The notes beneath the pieces were generated by a model, which saw nothing but the letters and a program-made list of their open reading frames with translations, searched no databases and was not told the DNA's origin. Source: Anaerolineae bacterium (GTDB lineage: Bacteria; Chloroflexota; Anaerolineae; Aggregatilineales; Phototrophicaceae). Taken from it: a stretch of 64,000 bases of DNA. The DNA is taken from positions 28,602-92,601 of the forward strand of contig JALHNB010000006.1 of the NCBI GenBank assembly GCA_022843745.1, given 5' to 3'. Both the position numbers and the translations under genes were made by a program. Below are positions 1 through 8,077 of this stretch, one piece after another (the stretch's first letter is position 1; the number at the start of each line of letters is the position of its first letter).

Positions 1-1
1 T

Positions 2-934
2 CTGGGGCGGCCTGTTGCACTCAATCTACGCGACAGTGGCATCCAGGTAATCGTGAGCGAAACGCACGAAGATCGACAGGACTCTGCGCGGGGTGCTGGC
101 TTTCCGATACTGCCCATCGCCGAAACAGTCCGGCAGGCAGATATTGTCATGCTCCTGGTCGCGGACGAAGCGATGCCCCAGATTTATCTAGAACAGGTTT
201 CTCCTAATTTAAAACGAGGGGACACGCTTGTTTTTGCCAGTTCGTACAACATCGCTTTTGGCTATATCGAGCCGCCGCCATTTGTCGATGTTGGCCTCAT
301 CGCGCCACGCATATTGGGCATTTCGGTACGCGAACGCTATCTGAATAACGAAGGATTTTTCAGTTTAATCGCTGTCGGGCAGGATGCCAGCGGTCAGGCC
401 TGGCCCAAACTGCTGGCATTAGCGAAAGCATTAGGCTCACTCAAGGCAGGCGCGATTGAAATTGTATTTGAGCGAGAAGCTGAGTTAGACCTCTTCGTTC
501 AACAAGCGATTATGCCTGCTTTTCATCACATCATGGTGACAGCAGCACAGTTATTGATGGATACGGGCTACCCGCCAGAGGTTGTGTTTACCGATCTTTA
601 TCTTTCCGGTGAATTTTCCGATTATCTCGAACGTGCTGCCCAATCCGGCCTGCTCCCGGCACTGCGGCTGGCATCGCTTACAGCGCAATACGGCACATTC
701 AGCCGTCTGGAGCGCTTTAACGATCTCAAATTGCAGCGTTTAATGGAGGTCACACTAGAAGAAATCCGCGACGGTGATTTCGCCAAAGAATGGGCAAAAG
801 AATATGGCGATGGCTATCACCGTCTCAAACGTCTGTTTAAGGATCAGAATCAATTGGAGCTATGGGATTGGGAGCAACAGGCAATTGATCTGCTTAATCC
901 GCTTCGAGACGAAACAGATGATACCATAAGCTAG
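2..934 (+). CDS. Ketol-acid reductoisomerase-like protein, 5' end outside window
   Basis: The frame is open to the window edge and already reads like the KARI N-terminal domain (LNLRDSGIQVIV) before the internal GTG at 53, so the gene begins upstream and is 5'-partial. The C-terminal part aligns by eye with the KARI helical domain (FEREAELDLFVQQ, then TGYPPEVVF, then SLTAQYG, then a DGDFAKEW tail). True KARI performs the second step of branched-chain amino acid synthesis using NADPH and two Mg ions. Here the usual metal ligands look altered: GEQ is VQQ, and the FExLHE motif reads FTDLYL. Only the first Asp (DLF) is kept. It is therefore probably a paralogue with another or no ketol-acid activity. 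Family membership is fairly sure; the function is not. Confidence 0.75.
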   Translation: MGRPVALNLRDSGIQVIVSETHEDRQDSARGAGFPILPIAETVRQADIVMLLVADEAMPQIYLEQVSPNLKRGDTLVFASSYNIAFGYIEPPPFVDVGLIAPRILGISVRERYLNNEGFFSLIAVGQDASGQAWPKLLALAKALGSLKAGAIEIVFEREAELDLFVQQAIMPAFHHIMVTAAQLLMDTGYPPEVVFTDLYLSGEFSDYLERAAQSGLLPALRLASLTAQYGTFSRLERFNDLKLQRLMEVTLEEIRDGDFAKEWAKEYGDGYHRLKRLFKDQNQLELWDWEQQAIDLLNPLRDETDDTIS

Positions 935-990
935 CGATACAACTGCCTGTTTTCGACGGATTTTCTTAAATCACTTCCGATTTACAACGG

Positions 991-1281
991 TCAAGCACCG
1001 TCCACACCTGGCACGCCCAGATCAAAGTAATTCCCACTTCGTCCATCGGGCAATACGCAATAGGGGTCAGGAGAGTCTATCGCAACGATAGTCCCACCAT
1101 ACATGACGCATACGATCTGTTCGTAAACCTGTCCAACGCTTGGCCCCAGTACCGCGATAACAGCAATGACGACAACCGCCACCAGCACTAATATCAGCGC
1201 GTATTCAACCAAGCCTTGCCCACGTTCACGGCGAAGCGGGTTTTCCTGGTCGAGAGTCGAGGAATAAAAAAATGAACTCAT
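991..1281 (-). CDS. Flp/Fap-type pilin
   Basis: A 96-residue protein with a basic leader (NPLRRERGQ), then GLVEYALILVLVAVVV, the hallmark of Flp-type prepilins: a G|xxxE-like cleavage site with Glu at +5 and a hydrophobic assembly helix. A short tail follows with two cysteines about 20 residues apart (after YEQIV and before VLPDG), which could form a disulphide. The ATG at 1281 is preferred over the longer reading from 1362 because a GGTGA-like ribosome site precedes it and the longer N-terminus is AT-rich and non-family-like. It would be secreted and assembled by a Tad-type machine. No tad/cpa genes lie nearby, so it is an orphan pilin here. Confidence 0.8.
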   Translation of the reverse strand: MSSFFYSSTLDQENPLRRERGQGLVEYALILVLVAVVVIAVIAVLGPSVGQVYEQIVCVMYGGTIVAIDSPDPYCVLPDGRSGNYFDLGVPGVDGA

Positions 1282-1417
1282 GTTACATTCACCAAATAAT
1301 GAAGATATATATTTAACAATAGCGGAAAAAACTATACAAAAACATAAAATCCGTAAATCCATTTGTCAAAAAATGAAGAAACAAACACTTTTTTACGTAT
1401 TTCACAAATTATTAAGG

Positions 1418-2635
1418 TCAACCCACGACGCTTAACCACGCAATACCGACGAGGAGTGTCAAAATGGTCACGGGAATACCGACGCGCAGATAAGGGACGA
1501 AATCGACGCGAACGCCTTTGAACGCCGCCAACTCGACCACAATCAGTGTGGCTGCCGAGCCAAGCAGCGTCAGATTTCCGGCGAGAGTCGAGGACATTGC
1601 CAGCGTTAGCCATGCTTGCTGCGGGTTGGGCATGGCGGCGATCTCCGGACGCAGCAGCAGTACAGCAGGCACATTCGAGACCACATTGCTCAAGGCCGCC
1701 GTCGCCAGACTAAGAGGCGCGACCCCGCCGTGCAGCACCGAGTCAAAGGTCGCGAATAACTGTTCGCTCAGACCAGTGACTTCAATCGCGCCCGTCACCA
1801 CAAAAAGTCCGGCGAAAAACGCCAATAGCTGCCAATCAATATCGAGCAGTTTCCCCGGCTTCAAACGCGAAATCAGCAAAAATCCTGCCGCCACACATGC
1901 CGATGACACAACTGGCAGTCCGGCGAGAAAGGCGACCATGAGGCCGATAACAATCACCATGGTCCGTGATAACAGCGGTGAGAAAACCTCGCCGTTGGGT
2001 AAATCGACAGCGGGGAGCGTACCACGAAACTCATCCCGATAGGCCAGAACGATCACTACCCAACAAATCGCCAGCCCTATGATGGCGACAGGCGCGAGAT
2101 AGGCCAGAAAGGTGAGGTAGGGGATGCCGCTGGACTGTCCGATAATCAGATTTTGCGGATTTCCGGTGATCGTCGCTGTCGAACCGACATTCGCTGCCGT
2201 CGCCAACCCGATCAGATAGGGTACAGGGTCGCGATTCAAGCGCCGCGTGAGATCAATAATCAGCGGCGTGAACATGATACAGATGGGGTCGTTCAGAAAA
2301 ACAGCGGACAGTACCCCAGACGCGACAATTACCAGCGCCAGTAGCACACGCGGCGTTCGTGCCAGTTTTAAGACGCGGTTGCTGACCCACTGGAAAAAAC
2401 GCGCCAGCCGTAGATTCACGTTGATGACCATCATCGCGGCCAGCAGGAGAATCGTGCCAGTATCAATGGCAGCAAGCCCCTGTGCTTCGGTGATCGCGCC
2501 GCTGAGGACAAGCGCCGCTGCCCCAACGAGCGCAATGGTCGCGCGATTCATGCGCAGGCGGGGAATCTGCCCTACAGCTACACCCGCGTAGGTAATAAGG
2601 ACAATGACAGCGGTGACGAGTTCAATGGATGTCAT
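1418..2635 (-). CDS. ArsB/NhaD/SLC13-type ion permease
   Basis: A 405-residue polytopic membrane protein with about 10-11 hydrophobic segments. It has the two-fold pattern of the ion transporter superfamily: FLNDPICIMFTPLI in the first half (the family's hairpin with N-D/T motif), GNPQNLIIGQSSG (the GNPxN ligand loop), and SNVVSNVPAVLLL in the second half. These resemble ArsB, NhaD and YbiR-type SLC13 permeases that move anions or exchange Na/H across the inner membrane. The substrate cannot be read from sequence; no ars genes are adjacent. It begins 26 nt after the next gene's stop and is followed by the pilin on the same strand. Confidence 0.8.
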   Translation of the reverse strand: MTSIELVTAVIVLITYAGVAVGQIPRLRMNRATIALVGAAALVLSGAITEAQGLAAIDTGTILLLAAMMVINVNLRLARFFQWVSNRVLKLARTPRVLLALVIVASGVLSAVFLNDPICIMFTPLIIDLTRRLNRDPVPYLIGLATAANVGSTATITGNPQNLIIGQSSGIPYLTFLAYLAPVAIIGLAICWVVIVLAYRDEFRGTLPAVDLPNGEVFSPLLSRTMVIVIGLMVAFLAGLPVVSSACVAAGFLLISRLKPGKLLDIDWQLLAFFAGLFVVTGAIEVTGLSEQLFATFDSVLHGGVAPLSLATAALSNVVSNVPAVLLLRPEIAAMPNPQQAWLTLAMSSTLAGNLTLLGSAATLIVVELAAFKGVRVDFVPYLRVGIPVTILTLLVGIAWLSVVG

Positions 2636-2661
2636 TTTGGGTTACTTAATAATGTGAAAAT

Positions 2662-3966
2662 TTAGGGCTGCCAAACAGGATCTATGTCATCAGCTTCGTC
2701 AGTCGTTAATCGATTTTGATTTGAACCATCCAGATTTGTGAGGTATATATTCCAAGCTCCATCCCGTGCTGATTGAAACACAAGCTGCGAGCCATCCGGT
2801 GACCAATCAGAATCCCAGTCTGCTCCTGGCTCGTCGGTAAGTTGCAACGTATATGATCCATCGGCATTTATGATATAAATGTCTGAATGCTTATCAGGGA
2901 ATATCGAGTAAAAAACGATTTTTGATCCATCTGGTGACCATACAGGCGAATATTCCGAAATATCAGCACTCTGCGTCAGATTTACTAAATTAGTCCCATC
3001 GATATTGATTGTATAAATATCCAGCATTTCCCCATTCTCGGAAGTAAATACGATCTTTGTGCCATCGGGCGACCAATCAAGTTCACCCTCATTGACTTCG
3101 TTATCGGTTAGTTGAACCCTGTCTGAGCCATCAAGATTCATCGTGTAAATTTCATAATCGCCGTCATAGTGTCCGATAAAGGCAATTCGTGATCCATCGG
3201 GCGACCAGGACACTCTTTCCCATTCAAAAGAATCTGTATCTGTAATCTGAAGCACGTTTGAGCCATCAGAATTCATCAGATAAATGTCCCAATCTCCATC
3301 ACGGTCAGATAAAAACGCCAGTTTTGTGCCATCCTGCGACCAAGAAGGAAACATATCGCGATTGATGTTATTTGTGATATTGATCTGATTTGAGCCATTA
3401 GCATCCATCAAGTAAATTTCTTCGTTGCCGTCACGATCCGATACAAACGCAACCTGGCCGCCACTCCCTATCGGTGTCGCAGGGATTATAGGCGTGGGTG
3501 GGTTATACATCAGCGTACAACTAGGTTGTCCAGCCGGGCAGAAATCAAGTGTTTCCGAGCGACGGGTAAGCAAAATGGTACGGGCTTGATTTGCTACAGT
3601 GTCATACCAGAAAATGTCGCTGTCTGCCAATGGTTGGATTAAAACTCGATTTGATGGGCAGTCTGTAGGAAGTGGCGCACTGCTGCCATTACGCAGTAGA
3701 CGGAAGCAAATGGGTGTTGCCAGCGCTGCGAATGGCATCCCCCGAAAAGCCGTATAATCCTCCAAAAACCGGGTTATACCGCCATTCCCTGTATCAACCT
3801 GAAGGCCAAGCCCCTCTACCGAGGCTAATTGATCCCCGGGAACATAAATCGTCAAACTGTCTTTATCGATAAATATCGTGACCTCAACATCACCCTGCCC
3901 CAAAACATAGGTTGGAGCAATGCCAATAATCATAATGATCGACAAAATCCAGACGTATCGTTTCAT
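2662..3966 (-). CDS. Secreted TolB-like PD40 beta-propeller protein
   Basis: A 434-residue protein. Residues 1-23 form a signal peptide (KR, then a WILSIIMIIGIAPTYVLG core). Residues ~24-160 are an unrecognised domain with three or four cysteines. After a Pro-rich linker (NPPTPIIPATPIGS) come six tandem PD40/WD40-like repeats from about 168 to the end. Each repeat carries an SWSPDGTKIAF-type strand and a DIYxMNxDGSN-type strand, as in TolB and the DPP-IV-like propellers. Probably an extracytoplasmic binding scaffold; no catalytic residues are evident. The coding sequence is more AT-rich than its neighbours. Not obviously in an operon; the upstream mutase gene ends 48 nt before it. Confidence 0.8.
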   Translation of the reverse strand: MKRYVWILSIIMIIGIAPTYVLGQGDVEVTIFIDKDSLTIYVPGDQLASVEGLGLQVDTGNGGITRFLEDYTAFRGMPFAALATPICFRLLRNGSSAPLPTDCPSNRVLIQPLADSDIFWYDTVANQARTILLTRRSETLDFCPAGQPSCTLMYNPPTPIIPATPIGSGGQVAFVSDRDGNEEIYLMDANGSNQINITNNINRDMFPSWSQDGTKLAFLSDRDGDWDIYLMNSDGSNVLQITDTDSFEWERVSWSPDGSRIAFIGHYDGDYEIYTMNLDGSDRVQLTDNEVNEGELDWSPDGTKIVFTSENGEMLDIYTINIDGTNLVNLTQSADISEYSPVWSPDGSKIVFYSIFPDKHSDIYIINADGSYTLQLTDEPGADWDSDWSPDGSQLVFQSARDGAWNIYLTNLDGSNQNRLTTDEADDIDPVWQP

Positions 3967-4013
3967 TGTTAACCTGTCAACCGTATCCTAAATAAAGTAA
4001 TTGACTTGTTCAT

Positions 4014-5393
4014 CTACGCGAACATCCCCACCTGCGGGTATTTCGCCAGCGCCTTGACGAATAAATCGCGATACGCCAGTGCGTCGGCTTCGGTTTCGCC
4101 TTCAAAGCGCAGACTCAGAACGGGTTCGGTATTGCTGGCGCGTAAAAGTCCCCAGCCTTTTTCGAATTTGATGCGAATGCCATCCACATCGACAATTTCG
4201 CCTTTTCCGGCCAGCGCGTTTTTAACACCTTCAATCACATCGTCTTTGTCGAGGTCGGGGCAATAGGGTCGATATTCCGGCGTGCTGAAGAGTGTCGGCA
4301 GGCTGGCATCGAGCGCCGAAAGCGGCTTTTCCCCGGCGGCGATCAATTGCAGAACCCGTCCGGCAGCGAAATAGCCATCGTCAAAACCGAAATAATCCTC
4401 ACCCAGGAAAATGTGACCACTCATTTCCCCACCGAGCAGCGCACCGATCTCGCGCATTTTCGATTTCACCAGCGAATGACCGCTTGCCCACATCACGGGT
4501 TGACCGCCAGATTTCGCCACTTCATCAAAAAGCACCTGACTGCTCAAAACATCTGCCACCACCGCCGCACCGGGATGCCGAATCAGCATATCACGCGCCA
4601 GCAGCGCCAACAGACGGTCAGCGGTAATCAGATTGCCCTTTTCATCCACTGCGCCCATACGATCCGCATCACCATCCAGCGCGATGCCCACATCCGCGCC
4701 GATTTCGCGAACTTTATCGCTTAACGCGATCATATTTTGCCCATCTTGCGGATCGGGTTGGTGATTCGGGTAGCTACCATCAGGGTCGCAGAACAAGCAC
4801 GTCACCTCATGCCCCCACATTTCGAACAACTGTGGCGCGAATAAGCCACCTGTGCCGTTACCGGGGTCAACCACGACTTTGAGTGGACGTGCCATCGTGA
4901 TCCGGCTGTGAAGATCGCGAATATATTTACTATAGGCGTGCTGCTCGGCAGTCAATTCGCCATCACCGTAATACAGGCGGGTGCTGTTCGCCAGACCACG
5001 AATTTCCTGAATTTGCGTACCGTACAGATTGCGACTGCCAACTGCCAGCTTAAAACCGTTAAATTCCGGCGCAAGATGGCTGCCCGTGACCATCAATCCA
5101 CCGCCATCGCCATACTGGATCGAATGCCAGTAAACGACAGGGGTCGATACCAATCCAATGTCGATCACATGGCAACCTGATGCGCGTATGCCTTCAATCG
5201 CCGCTTTCGCCAGATCAAACGATGTGTGACGGTTATCGCGCCCAACGACGATTGTCTTTTTATTTTCGCTTTGCTGAAGATATGTCCCAAAAGCTTGCCC
5301 AATTTTGTGGGCTGCTTCCGGTGTCACCAGCGCATTTTCACCTGCTGCCCTACCGCGAATATCATATTTTTTAAAAATGCTGCCGTCGATCAT
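4014..5393 (-). CDS. Phosphomannomutase/phosphoglucomutase family enzyme
   Basis: A 459-residue alpha-D-phosphohexomutase that interconverts hexose 1- and 6-phosphates. Visible landmarks: FKKYDIRG at the N-terminus, the phosphoserine loop as VTGSHLAPEFNGFK (usually TASHNPxxyNG), the Mg site DGDADRMG, the sugar-binding GEMSGH, and the phosphate-binding RASNTEP near the C-terminus. The ATG at 5393 is chosen because GGATGGAG lies upstream and the family normally starts just before the FKxYDIRG strand. Seven nucleotides separate it from the upstream nucleotidylyltransferase, so the pair is an operon that would supply an activated sugar (GDP-mannose or UDP/dTDP-glucose type) for glycan synthesis. 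ManB versus Pgm specificity cannot be settled. Confidence 0.9.
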   Translation of the reverse strand: MIDGSIFKKYDIRGRAAGENALVTPEAAHKIGQAFGTYLQQSENKKTIVVGRDNRHTSFDLAKAAIEGIRASGCHVIDIGLVSTPVVYWHSIQYGDGGGLMVTGSHLAPEFNGFKLAVGSRNLYGTQIQEIRGLANSTRLYYGDGELTAEQHAYSKYIRDLHSRITMARPLKVVVDPGNGTGGLFAPQLFEMWGHEVTCLFCDPDGSYPNHQPDPQDGQNMIALSDKVREIGADVGIALDGDADRMGAVDEKGNLITADRLLALLARDMLIRHPGAAVVADVLSSQVLFDEVAKSGGQPVMWASGHSLVKSKMREIGALLGGEMSGHIFLGEDYFGFDDGYFAAGRVLQLIAAGEKPLSALDASLPTLFSTPEYRPYCPDLDKDDVIEGVKNALAGKGEIVDVDGIRIKFEKGWGLLRASNTEPVLSLRFEGETEADALAYRDLFVKALAKYPQVGMFA

Positions 5394-5400
5394 CGAATTT

Positions 5401-6696
5401 CTAATCTCCATCCACAATGCCAAGCACTTGCTTGACGTAAATTCGTTGATTATCCTGAACATCGCGCAAAACGTGAGTCCCCGGCCCGACCTGCGCCTTT
5501 TCGCCGACTTTCACACCCGGCATGGTCATCACGTCCACACTTAAGAAAGCATCCTGCCCGACAATCGCGCCGAGCTTGTCGCGCCCGGTGTTGATTTTAT
5601 TGCCTTTGACGATGCTGTGGACATCCCCTTTGTCGATGCGCAGATTGGCTGTGGTGCATCCGGCGGAAAAATTCACATTGGGCGCAAAGACCGAGTCTAA
5701 TACGCGGCAGGCGTGCATCTGGCAGCCTTCAGCCACATAACTACGCGCGACTTCTGTCGTAAAACCGACGTTGCAACCATCCATCACCATCGAATGCCGC
5801 ACCAGCGCGTTGTTGCCGACGATTGTCCCCGCACCGATATAAGCCGGACCAACAACCGCCGCGCCAGGGAAAATTTTCGCACCAGCGCCGACAAATACAT
5901 TTCCGCTGAGGGTTGCGGTCTTGGCGACAAAAGCATCCTCAGCGACGATCTGCCCCTCGATTTGCGATAGAAAATATTCCATCACATCCAGCACATGCCA
6001 GGGGAATTTCAGCGCACTCCAGTGACCGCTGTAGGGTACGACACGGAAAATCTGGTTTTTGAGCAGGCTGTCGATTGCACGTTCGTAATGGTCGTCACCG
6101 GGAACATCTCTGGCATATTCCGCGCGGATGGCTTCCATCAAGCGCCCGCTGTGGTTATGAATGTGCGCGACAATGGTCACAAAATTACTGGGCCGATTGT
6201 CTGCCCCCGGCTTCTCGACAATCCCGTTGATGCGCCCATCTGCATCAATCACCAGATAGCCGCCGGGGAAATAATCAGCCATCTCATACCCGGCGATAAA
6301 GCTTTCCTGCGGGTTGGCACGGAACAGGCTCAACATATCGAGGTGCAGGCGGTCATCGACCACATCATGCACCTGCGTAATATAAATTGGCGTTTCCAGC
6401 CGATCCGCCAACAGCGGCGCAGCCTGTAAAAGCGCATCGCCCATTCCCTTCGGCTCGTTCTGGACAACTACGCGAATCTGCATATTTTCGATTTTCGCTG
6501 CCAATGACTCAAGCACGGCAGCGTTGCCGGGGTTTCCAACCAGAATGGCCTCGCCAAAACCCAATGCGCTGTAACGCCGAAGCTGGCTGATTAAAAGCGG
6601 ATCGCTCCCAAAACGCATCAATGATTTTTCGCGCAGCGGCCACATCCGTGATGAAGCCCCGCCCGCCAAAATGACTAAAACTGGTATTTGATTCAT
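5401..6696 (-). CDS. Sugar-1-phosphate nucleotidylyltransferase with left-handed beta-helix domain
   Basis: A 431-residue protein of GlmU-like architecture. An N-terminal nucleotidyltransferase Rossmann domain (residues ~1-240) has VILAGGASSRMWPL and EKSLMRFG in place of the usual GGxGTRL and P-K motifs. A C-terminal hexapeptide-repeat beta-helix (~245-420) follows. The ATG at 6696 starts directly before the LAGG strand. The open frame extends far upstream on this strand, but that part is antisense to the TnpB gene and is not coding. It likely transfers NMP to the sugar 1-phosphate made by the downstream mutase. Whether the beta-helix acetylates or only oligomerises is unknown. Confidence 0.85.
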   Translation of the reverse strand: MNQIPVLVILAGGASSRMWPLREKSLMRFGSDPLLISQLRRYSALGFGEAILVGNPGNAAVLESLAAKIENMQIRVVVQNEPKGMGDALLQAAPLLADRLETPIYITQVHDVVDDRLHLDMLSLFRANPQESFIAGYEMADYFPGGYLVIDADGRINGIVEKPGADNRPSNFVTIVAHIHNHSGRLMEAIRAEYARDVPGDDHYERAIDSLLKNQIFRVVPYSGHWSALKFPWHVLDVMEYFLSQIEGQIVAEDAFVAKTATLSGNVFVGAGAKIFPGAAVVGPAYIGAGTIVGNNALVRHSMVMDGCNVGFTTEVARSYVAEGCQMHACRVLDSVFAPNVNFSAGCTTANLRIDKGDVHSIVKGNKINTGRDKLGAIVGQDAFLSVDVMTMPGVKVGEKAQVGPGTHVLRDVQDNQRIYVKQVLGIVDGD

Positions 6697-6752
6697 TGAA
6701 AATTCGGCGCGGAAACCTTGAGCTTTAGGTCTGGGGGGAAGCGCCTTTCTCC

Positions 6753-6768
6753 TTTCAACTAGTTGAAA
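6753..6768. repeat. 16-bp perfect palindrome upstream of tnpB
   Basis: TTTCAACT joined to AGTTGAAA forms a perfect 16-bp inverted repeat about 30 nt before the tnpB start. IS200/IS605 elements carry subterminal hairpins at the left end recognised by TnpA, so this could be the remaining left-end hairpin; equally it could be an operator. The octamer AGCTTTAG occurs at 6721-6728 and again at 7931-7938, flanking the gene. Confidence 0.45.
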
Positions 6769-6798
6769 TTGGGGTTGATTTGTGCTATTGTAATGAGT

Positions 6799-7938
6799 AT
6801 GAAACTCACGGCTACGGTGAAACTCTTGCCGACAGACGAACAACGGCAATCGCTTTTGCAAACGCTTGAACAAGCCAACGCTGCCTGCAACTTTGCCAGC
6901 GAACTGGCGTGGCAGAACAAGGCTTTCAACAAAGTGCGTTTGCATCACCTGGCTTATTATACCATCCGTGAGCAGTTTGCCTTGACCGCGCAGTTGGCGG
7001 TACGAGTTGTCGGCAAGGTTGCTGACAGCTACAAGAAAGATAAAACGGTCAAACGCCAATTCAAGCCACATGGCGCAATTCCTTTTGATGCTCGTATCCT
7101 CACATGGCGACTTGAAAAACAAAGTGTGTCGATCTGGACATTGGGAGGACGTGAGACCATTGCATTTACCTGTGGCGAGTATCAAAAGCTGCTGTTGCAA
7201 TACCAACAAGGCGAGAGCGATCTGGTGTTTCGCGGCGGTCAATTCTACCTGTTTACCACCTGCGAAGTCCCTGAAGATGCGCCCATTGACCCGGAAGGAT
7301 TTCTCGGTGTCGATTTGGGCATCAAGAACATTGCTACCGACAGCGACGGCAACATTCACGCGGGGCATCACCTGTTGAATGTGCGCCATCGCTACCGCCG
7401 TTTGCGCCGTAAGTTGCAGAAATTGGGTACGAAGTCGGCTAAACGGAAACTGAAAGAACGTTCGGGACGCGAGTCTCGGTTTGCGCGAGATACAAACCAC
7501 TGTATCAGCAAGCGGCTCGTCAAAACGGCGAAAGGCACTGGACGCGGGATTGCCCTCGAAGATTTGGGCGGCATCCGTGATCGAGTAATGGTTTCGCGCC
7601 GGAGACGTGACGAACTGCACAACTGGTCTTTTCAGCAGTTGCGCGATTTTGTCAGCTATAAGGCAAAGCGCAGCGGCGTCCCAGTGGTTCTGGTAGACCC
7701 GCGCAATACCTCTCGTGAATGTTTTGTCTGCGGCCATATTGATAAAGCCAATCGTCCTAATCAAGCCACTTTCAAATGTACATCGTGTGGACATGTCTCC
7801 CACGCCGATGTCAACGCGGCGAGAAACATTTCTCGTCGGGCGGCTGTCAACCCGCCAAACGTCTCGGATGCACCCGCGCCCATCGCACGCCCCATTGCCG
7901 AAGCGGTTGCAGCGCCAGGGACAAGTCTCCAGCTTTAG
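6799..7938 (+). CDS. tnpB: TnpB-type RNA-guided nuclease (IS605 OrfB), stand-alone
   Basis: A 379-residue protein starting MKLTATVKLLP, the typical TnpB N-terminus (a second ATG six bases upstream is possible). The RuvC-like triad is complete: Asp in GVDLGIKNIA, Glu in GIALEDLGG, Asp in SHADVNAARN. The zinc finger has two CxxC pairs (CFVCG and CTSCG). TnpB proteins cut DNA next to a short TAM using an RNA copied from the element's right end; they are the ancestors of Cas12. There is no TnpA transposase beside it, so it is an IS1341-like stand-alone copy. It lies between the sugar-nucleotide operon and the helical-repeat gene and interrupts neither. It appears full length and potentially active. 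Confidence 0.93.
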   Translation: MKLTATVKLLPTDEQRQSLLQTLEQANAACNFASELAWQNKAFNKVRLHHLAYYTIREQFALTAQLAVRVVGKVADSYKKDKTVKRQFKPHGAIPFDARILTWRLEKQSVSIWTLGGRETIAFTCGEYQKLLLQYQQGESDLVFRGGQFYLFTTCEVPEDAPIDPEGFLGVDLGIKNIATDSDGNIHAGHHLLNVRHRYRRLRRKLQKLGTKSAKRKLKERSGRESRFARDTNHCISKRLVKTAKGTGRGIALEDLGGIRDRVMVSRRRRDELHNWSFQQLRDFVSYKAKRSGVPVVLVDPRNTSRECFVCGHIDKANRPNQATFKCTSCGHVSHADVNAARNISRRAAVNPPNVSDAPAPIARPIAEAVAAPGTSLQL

Positions 7939-7975
7939 CTGTGCGGTTCAGTTGACAAAATACCCTCTGACATGC
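7860..7975 (+). ncRNA. Predicted reRNA/omegaRNA region at tnpB 3' end
   Basis: In studied TnpB systems the guide scaffold overlaps the 3' end of tnpB and runs past the right end into the flank. Here the last codons contain AGCTTTAGCT, a small hairpin with the CUUUAG-type loop common in such right ends, followed by TGTGCGGTTCAG. The exact right boundary and the guide start cannot be fixed without other copies of the element. Confidence 0.35.
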
Positions 7976-8077
7976 AATTACCCACCTCAATTTTAACGGA
8001 TTGTGCTAGAGTTAGCTTGTGGTAGGTTAGCGATTTGTTCTAAAATACTCCTGACCACTTTACATTGGATCATCTGA

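Noticed and set aside
6697..7803. A minus-strand frame extending the nucleotidylyltransferase by about 370 residues
   Set aside because: It is antisense to the intact TnpB gene; the family's first strand starts at 6696.
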